From: Ruminococcus sp. | Lineage (GTDB): Bacteria; Bacillota; Clostridia; Oscillospirales; Ruminococcaceae | NCBI GenBank assembly: GCA_017519415.1 | Contig: JAFWSI010000024.1 | Span: 62,001-126,000 of the forward strand | Length of the DNA stretch: 64,000 nt | Direction: 5' to 3' | Shown: one piece after another, positions 26,384 through 35,158 of the stretch | Numbering within the stretch: the first letter of the stretch is position 1 | How the letters are laid out: the number at the start of each line of letters is the position of its first letter | Translations under genes and position numbers: made by a program | Notes under the pieces: model-generated | Databases searched by the model: none | What the model was told of the DNA's origin: nothing | What the model saw: only the letters and a program-made list of their open reading frames with translations

Positions 26384-27153
26384 TACCAGAGCACCTCCTC
26401 AGCCTTGAATACGGGACCGTCCTTGCAGACGTGGGCGAAATATTCCTCGTCGTTCCTCACGGTGCGGCAGGCGCAGCCCAGACAGGCTCCGATACCGCAG
26501 GCCATGCGCTCTTCAAGGGAGATCTCGCAGTATATTTCATTTTCTCTGCATATTTCCGCAATTCCCCTGAGCATGGGCATGGGTCCGCAGGCGTATACGG
26601 CGTCTATGCCGCCTTTTTCCGCAAGCTCTTTAAGAGGCTGTGTAACAAAGCCGTGTATGCCCGCAGAGCCGTCGTCGGTGCAGAGTATGGTCTCTGCGCC
26701 CGTCCTGCGGAAGTCCTCCTGAAGTATCACTGCGGAGGCGTTCCTGAAGCCGCTTATCGCCACGGCCTTTTCACCGTATATTTTCGCAAGAGGGAGCATC
26801 GGCGGAGTACCTATGCCGCCTCCCACCAGAACGACTTTTCCGAAGCTGTTATCCACCGTGAAGCCGTGTCCCAGCGGAGCCAGCATATCTATCAGGTCGC
26901 CCTTGTTCAGCCTTGCTATCTCGGCGGTGCCCTCTCCTCTTATCTCGAACACTATCCTGAGAGTTCCCTTTTCCCTGTCTATGCCGCAGATAGAAATTGG
27001 TCTGCGTAGAGTGAAGCCGTTCGCCCTTATGTGTACGAACTGTCCCGGGCAGGCTGCGGCAGCCACCTCGGGACATGATACCGTGAAGCTGTACACCTCG
27101 CGGGCTATGGCGGACTTTTCTGTTATTATATATCGTCCCTGCGTATATTTCAT
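26383..27153 (-). CDS. pyrK: dihydroorotate dehydrogenase B, electron transfer subunit
   Basis: A 256-residue FAD and 2Fe-2S protein that passes electrons from PyrD to NAD. The FAD domain shows LRRPISICGID, the NAD-binding part VLVGGGIGTPPMLPLA, and the C-terminal iron-sulfur ligands lie in ACGIGACLGCACR and VCKDGPVF. ATG at 27153 follows a GGAGG and matches family length; the frame extension to 27186 is not needed. It is first in the pyrK-pyrD unit, with a promoter at 27192-27220. Confidence 0.96.
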   Translation of the reverse strand: MKYTQGRYIITEKSAIAREVYSFTVSCPEVAAAACPGQFVHIRANGFTLRRPISICGIDREKGTLRIVFEIRGEGTAEIARLNKGDLIDMLAPLGHGFTVDNSFGKVVLVGGGIGTPPMLPLAKIYGEKAVAISGFRNASAVILQEDFRRTGAETILCTDDGSAGIHGFVTQPLKELAEKGGIDAVYACGPMPMLRGIAEICRENEIYCEISLEERMACGIGACLGCACRTVRNDEEYFAHVCKDGPVFKAEEVLW

Positions 27154-27191
27154 ATATACCTCCCGTATCTGAAACTTATATCTCAAATTAC

Positions 27192-27220
27192 ATTATAACA
27201 TTTTTTCGGCACTGTGTAAA
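27192..27220 (-). promoter_or_regulatory. pyrK promoter
   Basis: Minus-strand TTTACA (27215-27220) and TATAAT (27192-27197), 17-base spacer. Confidence 0.6.
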
Positions 27221-27250
27221 TATCTTTCGGCATTTTTCGGCAGTAAAAAA

Positions 27251-27270
27251 GCCGTCCTGCAAAGGACGGC
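27251..27270 (-). terminator. terminator of the yab/divIC unit
   Basis: An 8-bp stem GCCGTCCT/AGGACGGC with loop GCAA and a T run on the minus strand, directly after the S1-domain gene. Confidence 0.75.
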
Positions 27271-27276
27271 CGTATA

Positions 27277-27831
27277 TCACTTTCTTCTGGTACCGTTTTT
27301 TCTGTCGGTACTGCGCTTGAGGTCGCACATACGCTCCTCGCTGGTCTGCTTGAAGCGGGACATCATATCCTCGAAGGTCATTTCCGAGGGAGGTATCTGC
27401 TTTTTCGGCTCCCACACCACGGGTTTGCTGCGCTGACTGCGCTCGCCGCCCTTATCGAAGCCGCGGTCGCTCTTGTCAGAGCTGCGCTCACCCTTGTCAA
27501 AGCTTCTCTCACCCTTGTCGCCGTCCTTTTCGCCCTTGTCAAAGCCCTTGCCCTGACCCTTGTCGAAGCGGCGCTGACGGGGCTGCGAGTCCTTGTTCTC
27601 GGAGGCCTTCTTTATGGAAAGGCTGACCTTTCCCGCCTCGTTGATGCCTATTACCTTGACCCTGACCTCCTGTTCCTCGGTAAGGTGCTCGTGAATATCG
27701 TTGACATATGTATTTGCCACCTCGGAAATATGCACCATGCCGGTGCCGCCTCCCTCGATGTCCACGAAAGCTCCGTACTGTGTGATGCCCTTCACCCTGC
27801 CATTGTAGATCTTTCCAATTTCCAGCTGCAT
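27277..27831 (-). CDS. S1 RNA-binding domain protein (YabR-like) with FDKGE repeats
   Basis: A cytoplasmic protein of 184 residues. Residues 1-75 are one S1 domain (GKIYNGRVKGITQYGAFVD, GMVHISEVANTYV), which binds RNA and in YabR-like proteins is tied to ribosomes or stress. A charged, repetitive segment follows (about 80-130) built of FDKGE/SFDKGER units, then a conserved-looking tail (EMTFEDMMSRFKQTSEERM). It occupies the place of yabR downstream of divIC in B. subtilis. AAAGGAG precedes the ATG. The repeats are probably disordered and may add RNA contacts. Confidence 0.88.
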   Translation of the reverse strand: MQLEIGKIYNGRVKGITQYGAFVDIEGGGTGMVHISEVANTYVNDIHEHLTEEQEVRVKVIGINEAGKVSLSIKKASENKDSQPRQRRFDKGQGKGFDKGEKDGDKGERSFDKGERSSDKSDRGFDKGGERSQRSKPVVWEPKKQIPPSEMTFEDMMSRFKQTSEERMCDLKRSTDRKNGTRRK

Positions 27832-27876
27832 ATTAATTTATAACTCCTTTTCAAGGATCCTTGTCCGCGGATCCGA

Positions 27877-28179
27877 TTAGTCCCTTGAAGTGTCGTAGAA
27901 TCTGCGCTCGTCGGGATAGGCATAGCCTCTCTCCTCAAGTGCGACCTTTTCCATATACTCATTCAGATCGTCACTGTCAAGGACACGCTGCAGCTCGGCA
28001 TTTTCGGTCTCGTAAGCATCTATTTTAGTCTGTATCAGCTCCATCTGCTTTTCCTTTTCGGCGCAGTCCTTCTGCGTTGACGCAATGAGCACTCCGCAGC
28101 CGACTATAGCCGCAAGAGCGGCAAGCTTGACAAGCCCGCGGTTGAACAGACCCTTTTTTTCTTCCTTTTCATGTCTCAT
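27877..28179 (-). CDS. divIC: DivIC/FtsB-like septum formation protein
   Basis: A bitopic division protein of 100 residues: basic cytoplasmic start, one membrane span (VKLAALAAIVGCGVLIAS), then an extracellular coiled coil (KEKQMELIQTKIDAYETENAELQR) and the short DivIC-type tail GYAYPDERRFYD. It should join FtsL and FtsQ/DivIB homologues at the septum. The ATG at 28179 overlaps the yabQ end; a TTG at 28191 is an alternative start. Its place after yabP-yabQ matches B. subtilis. Confidence 0.88.
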   Translation of the reverse strand: MRHEKEEKKGLFNRGLVKLAALAAIVGCGVLIASTQKDCAEKEKQMELIQTKIDAYETENAELQRVLDSDDLNEYMEKVALEERGYAYPDERRFYDTSRD

Positions 28180-28714
28180 TTTTTTTGACAACGTTATTCA
28201 CGTTCTTTCTCTTTTTATTTTCCATTTTATTATACAACAGATGCCGCCTGTTTAGCAATACTATTTTTATTTTTTTAAATGATTTGACTATTATTTGGAG
28301 ATTTCCAACAAATTCAACCGCAACTTTTTTACGCAGAAATGCAAAAACCGCTTTCAGCGGCTTAGTAATGATCTTCAAAGCTGCGGAAATGACGCCGAAA
28401 AGCTTGCGGAGAGTCCCCATTATCACGCTTCCGACCGTCATGTAATAGATGACGAAGCCTATTACACTGCCGATGAAATGATACAGCCGCAGCTCTCCCC
28501 TTGCCGCCGTGACGGCAAAGGCTGTCATGGCAGCTCCGTAGAGCGTAAGGAATACCGCGTCCTCGATCGCTACAAGGACGCTGTTATGGGGAAATATCAG
28601 CCTGAACGCCCTCAGCACGTCATAGGCGGTGCCAACTCCCGCTCCCAAAAGGCAGGACATTCCGAAGAGGCGGAGCTCCTCCTCAACGGTGAAATAGGTC
28701 TCGGGAACTATCAT
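28169..28714 (-). CDS. yabQ: YabQ-like spore cortex protein
   Basis: A membrane protein of 181 residues with several hydrophobic spans (CLLGAGVGTAYDVLRAFRLIF, DAVFLTLYGAAMTAFAVTAA, FIGSVIGFVIYYMTVGSVIM). The GTAYDVLRAFR pattern and its neighbours identify YabQ, which B. subtilis needs for spore cortex formation. The ATG at 28714 overlaps the yabP stop (ATGA), so the two are translationally coupled. The C-terminal 60 residues are Lys-rich and divergent. Whether this organism makes spores cannot be told from the window. Confidence 0.82.
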   Translation of the reverse strand: MIVPETYFTVEEELRLFGMSCLLGAGVGTAYDVLRAFRLIFPHNSVLVAIEDAVFLTLYGAAMTAFAVTAARGELRLYHFIGSVIGFVIYYMTVGSVIMGTLRKLFGVISAALKIITKPLKAVFAFLRKKVAVEFVGNLQIIVKSFKKIKIVLLNRRHLLYNKMENKKRKNVNNVVKKNET

Positions 28715-28989
28715 CTGAAGAGCCTGCCAAGTGCGGAAATGGGCCCTTTTTTGTCCTTGTCGCCGTAGATCAGCGCCCATATGTCCCCTGTTATGGTCAT
28801 GTCGCCGGTCTCCACGCTCATAGCGTCGATATGGAGCTCCCGCCCCTGCACTGTGAGCTCTCCCAGCTGAGTGTACAGGCTTATCTCCCTCTCGTCGAAG
28901 CTGTCTACGTCGGTTATGCCAGATATACTCAGGCTCTTGCGGTCCTCGAGAATAATGTTGTGGTTCTGCTTTGCGGTCTTGTCCTGCAT
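28711..28989 (-). CDS. yabP: YabP-like spore coat/cortex assembly protein
   Basis: A 92-residue protein of the YabP/YqfC family, with the pattern LEDRKSLSISGITDVDSFDE, LTVQGRELHIDAM and the Gly-containing end GDIWALIYG. YabP is associated with the spore outer surface in B. subtilis. It heads the yabP-yabQ-divIC-yabR order conserved in Firmicutes. The usual upstream neighbour yabO is missing; a GH9 gene and its terminator lie there instead. Confidence 0.88.
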   Translation of the reverse strand: MQDKTAKQNHNIILEDRKSLSISGITDVDSFDEREISLYTQLGELTVQGRELHIDAMSVETGDMTITGDIWALIYGDKDKKGPISALGRLFR

Positions 28990-29096
28990 GGTCGTACCTC
29001 CGTTATTTGATACTCCATGTATATTCGCGGTAACCGGGAAATATGCCTTGCGGGAGCGAGCTATTACACTGCAATTCCCTCATACAGAAAAGCTTT

Positions 29097-29126
29097 GCCC
29101 CGGAGCGATCACGATCGCTCCGGGGC
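29097..29126 (-). terminator. terminator of the GH9 gene
   Basis: A 14-bp stem GCCCCGGAGCGATC with its complement. The same GCCCCGGAGCG...CGCTCCGGGGC stem and flanking bases recur at 44706-44735. Confidence 0.75.
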
Positions 29127-29167
29127 ATTATCTTACATATGTTTCAGCCGGACTGTATCAATTCCGG

Positions 29168-31528
29168 TCAGCCCTGCTTTACAAGGAGCTTCCTCAGCTC
29201 CACCTCGTCGTATACGTCGGTCTTTCCGTCGCCGTTGAAGTCGAACTGATCCGCAGCCTCCTTGCTGCTGAAGGGAGACTCGCCGAGGAGCATCTTGCGA
29301 AGCCTTACCAGCTGCGCCACCTTGTATACCTTAGAGGGCTTCGTTCCGTCGGGCTCGGTGCCGCCTATGAGCTTGCCGCCGGAGTATACGCATACGTTGT
29401 CGCAGCGCTTTGCGAACTCCACGCCGCTGACTACGTTGTCGTAGTCCTCTCCTGCCTCGGTAAGGTCGAGCATTCCCTTCTTGCTCCAGTCATTGGAGGA
29501 ATCCCACTTCTCGCCGTAGTAGTTTCCTATGATGAGCTGATACTTCTTGTTTGAGTTTGCTATGGCGTAATCCGGCCACGAGATCTCGATATAGTATATA
29601 TCGTCCTTGTACTGTTTGGGTCCCGAAAGAACGGCGGATTTGCCCGTTACCTCGGTCTCTACCTGATCGTAGGTCTTCTGGAGCACAAAGCTGCCGGGAA
29701 TCGTCTTGTTGTCAAACTCCTCTATGCTGAAATAGTAACGTATGGATATATCGTCGTGAGGCTCAAGAGAGTCCGTATTCACGAAGAATGTGAGCTTGGT
29801 AACGCCCGAGCCCGTCTTTTCGGGAGCGTCGGAGCAATAGCCTGCCGCCCAGAAATCATCTCCCGAGAAGAGCTCAGTATCGTCCACCTTTTCCGCAGGC
29901 GGGAAGTCCTCCTCAGGCTTCATGGTCTTGTCGTTCTTGTAGAGATAAAGTCCCGCTGCTGCGCCAACTATCGCTGCATTGTAGTCAATGGTGACCTCGT
30001 TGTATACCCAGTCGCTGGTAACGTCGTTGTGCTTGTCATTTGCGTCGGGACCGCCTGCAAGGGCACCGTACAGAACATGCTTGTGCTCGGCGGGATCCTC
30101 GGCCATGGTAAGTCCCGAAGCTGCACGGTGGTGAGGATACTTTACGGAATTCTCGCCGTATCCCACAACGTAGCTTCTGCCGAGGGGATTGTCTCCCGTG
30201 ATGTACTCCATCTGTCCGAGAGCCCACTTCGTAAAGGCATAGTCCTCGTTCTTTTGGTTATAGCAGTCCTTGCCCTTTTTGTACTTGTCGTACACAAGAG
30301 CCGTGAACTGAGCCGCTGTGTTGTATCGTGCGCTGCCCCATGTGTCAAGGTAGAAGTAGCCTGCGGGAGTTATCTTTCCCAGATCTCCTGCCATGATCGT
30401 ATTCACGGCCTTTGCCTCCATCTGCCAGAAGTCCAGCTTCTCATAGGGGCCTCTGCCGATAGCCACGCGTACCTCCTCGCATACCTCGGGGTATATATCC
30501 TGTATGCGTCCGAAAATTATTCCAACGCCGTTCCACATATCGTTCCAGCAGAGAACATATCCCGGAGGAGCGTAATAGTCGATGTATTTCTCGCAGGCGT
30601 CAAGGTAGCTGTGATCCCCGGTTATGAGGTAGAGCCAGCCGCCCGCAAAGCAGAAGTCGTCCTCCCACTTGCTGGAGGTATAGAAGCTCATGGGGCCTTC
30701 GCCGGGAGGTCCCACCGCCTTGCTGTTCTTATTGGCAAAGTCAAAGAGTGCCTTTGCGTATTCAAGGCACTTGGCTGCATACTTGGGATCGGTGTCCTTG
30801 AAATTGTAATAGTTTATCGCAAGAGCAGCCGCGCTCTCGGAAACATCATCCGTTGTGGGAAGCTCCGAGGTGGCAAAGAACGCGGGACGTCCCATTGCGT
30901 CTATCTCCGGAGACTGCCAGTATAGGTGATCCACGCTTCCGTCGCCCACCTGATAGCAGAAAGCCACAACGTCGCCGTTGCTGTCGCGGAAGGTGCTGCG
31001 CATGAAATAATCGCAGAAATGGCGGCATATGGTCTCCACGTGCTCCGCCTGTCCCGTCTCCTCATACGCCTCGCGGAACTCGTAATAGCCCCATGATACC
31101 ACGGAAGCCGCATAGGCCTCGGGAAGTCCGAACTTTACATGGTCGCCTGCGTCGTGGAAGCCGCCCGACACGTCGATGCAGCCGTCCCCGTCGGGATCAA
31201 GTATGTCCTTGTACTTCGTGATGAACGAGGCGGGAAGATTGGTTCCCGTATGGTTGTCGTCGATAGCCTGCATAGGTACCTTCGCGTCGTAAACGTGGCA
31301 GTTGCCCCGCCATGAGAAGCGGTTCTTCTCCGCCACGTCGGTCCCGCACATGTTCGCATCATAGAAATGCAGGGTGTATTGCAGCAGCTTTGCCCAGTTC
31401 TTTTCACTCTCCTCGTAGTCAACAACGTCGGGAGTAGCCGCCGCCCTTGCGCTGAGACCCGTTCCCACGGACGTGAATGCCGTCATGAACGCAGCCGTGC
31501 AGGCCAGTGAACGCCTGAATAGTTTCAT
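29168..31528 (-). CDS. GH9 endoglucanase with CBM3-like module and dockerin
   Basis: A 786-residue exported cellulase. After the signal peptide (1-29) the GH9 (alpha/alpha)6 barrel spans about 35-535. Catalytic marks are the DAGDH motif at 126-130 (base and nucleophile-water Asp), HHRAASG, and the late acid Glu in DWVYNEVTIDYNAA. A beta module follows (about 555-700: LTFFVNTDSLEPHDDISIRY), which fits a CBM3c-like domain often paired with processive GH9 enzymes. The last 65 residues are a degenerate-then-intact dockerin (YKVAQLVRLRKMLLGE; FDFNGDGKTDVYDEVELRK). The ATG has AAGGAGG nine bases upstream and a promoter at 31596-31624. Family is certain; the CBM type is less so. Confidence 0.96.
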   Translation of the reverse strand: MKLFRRSLACTAAFMTAFTSVGTGLSARAAATPDVVDYEESEKNWAKLLQYTLHFYDANMCGTDVAEKNRFSWRGNCHVYDAKVPMQAIDDNHTGTNLPASFITKYKDILDPDGDGCIDVSGGFHDAGDHVKFGLPEAYAASVVSWGYYEFREAYEETGQAEHVETICRHFCDYFMRSTFRDSNGDVVAFCYQVGDGSVDHLYWQSPEIDAMGRPAFFATSELPTTDDVSESAAALAINYYNFKDTDPKYAAKCLEYAKALFDFANKNSKAVGPPGEGPMSFYTSSKWEDDFCFAGGWLYLITGDHSYLDACEKYIDYYAPPGYVLCWNDMWNGVGIIFGRIQDIYPEVCEEVRVAIGRGPYEKLDFWQMEAKAVNTIMAGDLGKITPAGYFYLDTWGSARYNTAAQFTALVYDKYKKGKDCYNQKNEDYAFTKWALGQMEYITGDNPLGRSYVVGYGENSVKYPHHRAASGLTMAEDPAEHKHVLYGALAGGPDANDKHNDVTSDWVYNEVTIDYNAAIVGAAAGLYLYKNDKTMKPEEDFPPAEKVDDTELFSGDDFWAAGYCSDAPEKTGSGVTKLTFFVNTDSLEPHDDISIRYYFSIEEFDNKTIPGSFVLQKTYDQVETEVTGKSAVLSGPKQYKDDIYYIEISWPDYAIANSNKKYQLIIGNYYGEKWDSSNDWSKKGMLDLTEAGEDYDNVVSGVEFAKRCDNVCVYSGGKLIGGTEPDGTKPSKVYKVAQLVRLRKMLLGESPFSSKEAADQFDFNGDGKTDVYDEVELRKLLVKQG

Positions 31529-31595
31529 TTGCCCGATTCCTCCTTTATTTTTCGCTGCTGTCCCCCGCAGCGCTTATTTTCTGTCGCACAAGTAC

Positions 31596-31624
31596 ATTTT
31601 ACTCCATAATTCCCGAAATGTCAA
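31596..31624 (-). promoter_or_regulatory. GH9 promoter
   Basis: Minus-strand TTGACA (31619-31624) and TAAAAT (31596-31601), 17-base spacer, about 65 bases before the start. Confidence 0.65.
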
Positions 31625-31686
31625 CGCATAACTTGCGGTTTTGCCGGAAATGCAGAAGCTTTGTCAGCTGTAATTCCGCTTCCATA

Positions 31687-31724
31687 AAAAAGGCATTGTT
31701 ACCCTGAAGTAATAATGCCTTTTT
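31687..31724 (-). terminator. terminator of the polysaccharide locus
   Basis: A 14-bp stem with one mismatch, AAAAAGGCATTGTT/AATAATGCCTTTTT, directly after the flippase gene. Confidence 0.75.
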
Positions 31725-31730
31725 ATATAT

Positions 31731-33176
31731 TCACCTATTTAATTTCTTTTTTATAACATTTATTCCATACATAAGTGTTTCATTCTTCGTTACAACAAGC
31801 ACAATGCCATAAAGCAGCACGCTGCCTGCAACGCTTGCCGTAAGTCTCGGAACGAATGTTAGCCCTGCCTGTCTTATGATAAGGCAGAAAAGAAGTATCA
31901 GGATACTGCCCGCAGCAGGTCCAGCCGTACGGCGTACAATATGCGAAATATATACTTCTTTTGCGGCATAGGGCAGAAGAATGAACAGGGCAAGCAAATT
32001 TCCGCCGGCAGTTGTGACTGCGGCTCCGACGGCGCCGAATGCAGGTATTATAAACGCATTCGCCGCAATATTTGCCGCTGCTGTGATTGTACAGGCTATC
32101 ATGAACTGTTTTTCCTTTTTGGCCGGTAGCAGAGTGAAATTCCCGCAGAATCCGATACCGAACTGAGATATAAGGAAAGAGACACATAATACCTTCAGAG
32201 GTAATGAAGCACCGGAATAATCGCTGCCGCCTACCAGGAATATCACTTCATCCGACACTGCAAACATTCCAAACGCCGCCGGTAATCCGAACGTTATCAG
32301 GAACGAATAAAGCTTACCGCTGAACTCGTTTATCCCGTCTTTGTTTTTTTCAGCATACAGCAGCGAAAGTCTCGGAAGGGCTACCCACAGAACCGATCCT
32401 ATGAGCTGTGCAACTATCGTGATGCATTTTACGCCGGTGCTGTACAGGCCTGCCTCGTAATCGTTCCTTATAATGCCAAGCATGATAATGTCGGAATTGT
32501 TGAAGACGGTCTGTGACAGGAGCATGCCGAACAGCATTACAATAGACGCAAAATGTGTCCGGAAATCCATGTCCCTTACCAATCCGGTCTTACAGAAACG
32601 TCTGCGGTAGAAAATATTCATCGTATTGAGTATCACGACAGGAAAAACAGCAATTACCGCGCGCTTAATATAATCCTCCGGAGACCTCACGAATATGAAG
32701 ATCGCCGCAAGGGAGATCATCTGCAACACCAATGTGGTCACAGTGACGAAACCGAAATCCTCCATCGCGTTGTTGAGCCACGTTGTACCTATTATCGTAA
32801 AAAAAGTATTAAGGCTTAATATAAGTATAACTGTAACGTACGGAGAAAGCGAGCTGAACACAAAGAGTACAGCAAACATCAGCGCAAACGATAACAGCAT
32901 AGTACATACGTTGATCGAGAAAATCTGACTTGAGACCTTTTCAAGCTTTTTCCTGTCGCCGCGTACCGCAGAGCATTCCCGCACCGCATAGACTTCAACG
33001 CCGAGCGTTGCGAGCAGTGCAAAATATCCCACGAATGCCGAACCGACATCTATCCTGCCGACATATTCCGGAGTCAGTATATGGTTCACGTACGGAAAAA
33101 TGATCAGCGGTAAAACAGTATTTACGCCCGCTTTTATAATATTATAGACAAAATTTTTGGTTATGCTTCGTGCCAT
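31731..33176 (-). CDS. polysaccharide flippase, Wzx-like
   Basis: A polytopic membrane protein of 481 residues in the MATE-like polysaccharide transport family, with about 12 to 14 spans. The opening KNFVYNIIKAGVNTVLPLIIFPYV is typical: members flip lipid-linked oligosaccharide repeat units across the membrane. It is the last gene of the polysaccharide locus and the cluster has the partners it needs: a priming transferase, glycosyltransferases and a polymerase or ligase. Base composition is visibly more AT-rich than in the housekeeping genes. Confidence 0.92.
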   Translation of the reverse strand: MARSITKNFVYNIIKAGVNTVLPLIIFPYVNHILTPEYVGRIDVGSAFVGYFALLATLGVEVYAVRECSAVRGDRKKLEKVSSQIFSINVCTMLLSFALMFAVLFVFSSLSPYVTVILILSLNTFFTIIGTTWLNNAMEDFGFVTVTTLVLQMISLAAIFIFVRSPEDYIKRAVIAVFPVVILNTMNIFYRRRFCKTGLVRDMDFRTHFASIVMLFGMLLSQTVFNNSDIIMLGIIRNDYEAGLYSTGVKCITIVAQLIGSVLWVALPRLSLLYAEKNKDGINEFSGKLYSFLITFGLPAAFGMFAVSDEVIFLVGGSDYSGASLPLKVLCVSFLISQFGIGFCGNFTLLPAKKEKQFMIACTITAAANIAANAFIIPAFGAVGAAVTTAGGNLLALFILLPYAAKEVYISHIVRRTAGPAAGSILILLFCLIIRQAGLTFVPRLTASVAGSVLLYGIVLVVTKNETLMYGINVIKKKLNR

Positions 33177-33182
33177 ATCAAT

Positions 33183-34130
33183 TTACCGTATTGCCCTGCA
33201 TTCTATGATCCCGTGCCTCAGATAAGGAAAAGCAAGCTCCGGATCCTCGGAGAAGAACATATATCCATCACGTACCTTTATGTCATACTCACCGCACTGT
33301 GAAAGAGTATACCTGATCTCATCCTCCGCATACTGCTTGTGATAAACACATATAAGCAATACAGCGTCAGGATTTTTTTCAAGTGTTTTTTTCATGCCGT
33401 TCAGTGCGTTCTGTTCGTAGCCTTCTATATCCATTTTTATCAGCTTTATATCCTCCGGGATATTGTCGCCGAAAAATTCATCCACCGAAACACTGTTGCC
33501 GCTGCTTTTGTCGGACACGAATTTGTCACACAGCACAATTTTATCACGGTATTCAGCAAATGTTTTTTTCAGCGGTTCATGCCAGTCACTGTCCGGTTCA
33601 AACATATATACCCTGTCAGCGTCGTCGATGAACTCAAGTGTGAAGTTTCCCTCAGCAACTCCCATATCAAGCATTGTACCGCCGTTTTTCAGAGCTCCCA
33701 TCACAGTATCCGTGAAATAGAAATGGGGAGAAAGAACATCCTGCTCCATCAAAAGGCATCGGATATAATCACGGCAGAATGCTTTTTCCCATTGCTTCAT
33801 AAAAAACAGTTTTTTTCTGCCGTGAGATCTTGTATTGTAAAAAGTATAATTCAAACCGCAGCTTTTATCTGTAATTATGCGGGCACTGCGTTTATACTTT
33901 TTTGTCCATCCACCGGCGAACGCACAGCATATTCTGCCTTTGTTCATCTCCCTGGCAAATGCTCTCTGTCCGTCATCACCTTTTTCAATTATTTCGTCGA
34001 ATATCGGTCTGAAATTCTTATCGTAATCCTCCCCTAAAGGCTTTTTTTGCCTTGTCAGGAAATGCAGTTCATTAAAGAATGCAATGTCGTTTTTCAGGAC
34101 ATTGATCAGCTTTTTTCCATATTTTATCAT
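33183..34130 (-). CDS. FkbM family methyltransferase
   Basis: A protein of 315 residues with a SAM-dependent methyltransferase domain in the C-terminal half: MLDMGVAEGNFTLEF (SAM loop), VYMFEPDSDW, then DKFVSDKSSGNSVSVDEFF and LIKMDIEGYEQNALNGM, the FkbM signature. Such enzymes in surface polysaccharide loci usually O-methylate sugars. The N-terminal 120 residues match nothing I know. ATG at 34130 has AAAGG eight bases upstream, better than 34136. It sits six bases before the flippase gene. Confidence 0.88.
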   Translation of the reverse strand: MIKYGKKLINVLKNDIAFFNELHFLTRQKKPLGEDYDKNFRPIFDEIIEKGDDGQRAFAREMNKGRICCAFAGGWTKKYKRSARIITDKSCGLNYTFYNTRSHGRKKLFFMKQWEKAFCRDYIRCLLMEQDVLSPHFYFTDTVMGALKNGGTMLDMGVAEGNFTLEFIDDADRVYMFEPDSDWHEPLKKTFAEYRDKIVLCDKFVSDKSSGNSVSVDEFFGDNIPEDIKLIKMDIEGYEQNALNGMKKTLEKNPDAVLLICVYHKQYAEDEIRYTLSQCGEYDIKVRDGYMFFSEDPELAFPYLRHGIIECRAIR

Positions 34131-34318
34131 ATCCATGTCCTTTCTTTCGTAAAATTATGAACATCGCTTTTTACCAAGCCTTTCAGCAGCACTTAGCGTA
34201 TGGATCATCATCCGCACAAACAGTATTATCTTGTGTTAATAATAGGAATACATCGTGAAATTAGCTCTAGAAAGTTTAAGTGTATTCACATAACATCATA
34301 ATTGTAAGATTTTCCATA

Positions 34319-35158
34319 CTATTTATTTCTGTGAGATATTATAATATTCCTAAACGCTTTTTCAAGTTTTCTTTTTATAAGCGAACCATTTGCGAGAAAT
34401 ATAGATAGAAAAACAAAAGGGGCATGCTTATGTGTAATCTTCCACCACTTAATCCAATCACGTGTATATATTTTTGTGCGTATCTTCCGGGAGTCAAGAT
34501 CATCAGTAATCGCGGCAAAATTCTGGGTTATATCTCCCGGAACTATTTCTATGCGATTCAAACCTCTTTCAATCAGTTTATCAGAGAACAAATGATCCAC
34601 CGCGTCAAGGAACAAACGCTCGTCATATCTGCCAATAATATCATAAACTGTGCTTTTTACCGTAAGGCCAGTATTAATACAGTATATGTTGTTATATATT
34701 CCCGGTTCCTGATGGTACTGCTTTATGGAATAGCGGCATCTCGTATCGATTCTTTTTGCCGGAGACAGCACTTTTTCTCCCGCTCTGACTATCCCGCTTA
34801 TTATATCAGTTCTGCCTGCTTTTATGGCTTTTATAACATTTTCTATATATTCTTCCGAAAAGACCGTGTCGTCGTCCGACCACATAACATAGAATTCGTC
34901 GTCCTTTATCGTATCCAGCGCTTTGTTGTATGCCTTGCTGATACCAATATTGCCGCCGTCGTCAACATATATGATCCTGTCTTTATATATGGTTTCGCAA
35001 GCTTCGCGGTTTTTTGCGACAAAATCCTCAGAGGAGTTGTCCATTACCATCAGTCTTATAAAGTCATACTTTCCGGCAAATCGAAGGAATACTTCCAGTG
35101 ATGATATTTCTTCTATTGTGCTGTTATAGAGCACGCAGACTATGTATAGCTTATCCAT
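34319..35158 (-). CDS. family 2 glycosyltransferase (rhamnosyltransferase-like)
   Basis: A GT-A fold transferase of 279 residues: opening VCVLYNSTIEE, nucleotide-binding MVMDNSSEDF, GNIGISKAYNKALD, and WSDDDTVFS in place of the DXD motif. The later DAVDHLFSDKLIERG segment resembles rhamnosyltransferase-type enzymes. It adds a sugar to the lipid-linked repeat unit on the cytoplasmic side; donor and linkage are unknown. Its start overlaps the previous gene by eight bases. A gap of about 190 bases follows. Confidence 0.88.
   Translation of the reverse strand: MDKLYIVCVLYNSTIEEISSLEVFLRFAGKYDFIRLMVMDNSSEDFVAKNREACETIYKDRIIYVDDGGNIGISKAYNKALDTIKDDEFYVMWSDDDTVFSEEYIENVIKAIKAGRTDIISGIVRAGEKVLSPAKRIDTRCRYSIKQYHQEPGIYNNIYCINTGLTVKSTVYDIIGRYDERLFLDAVDHLFSDKLIERGLNRIEIVPGDITQNFAAITDDLDSRKIRTKIYTRDWIKWWKITHKHAPFVFLSIFLANGSLIKRKLEKAFRNIIISHRNK

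Noticed and set aside
29756-30925. Open frame of 389 codons on the plus strand
   Set aside because: Antisense to the well-supported GH9 cellulase.
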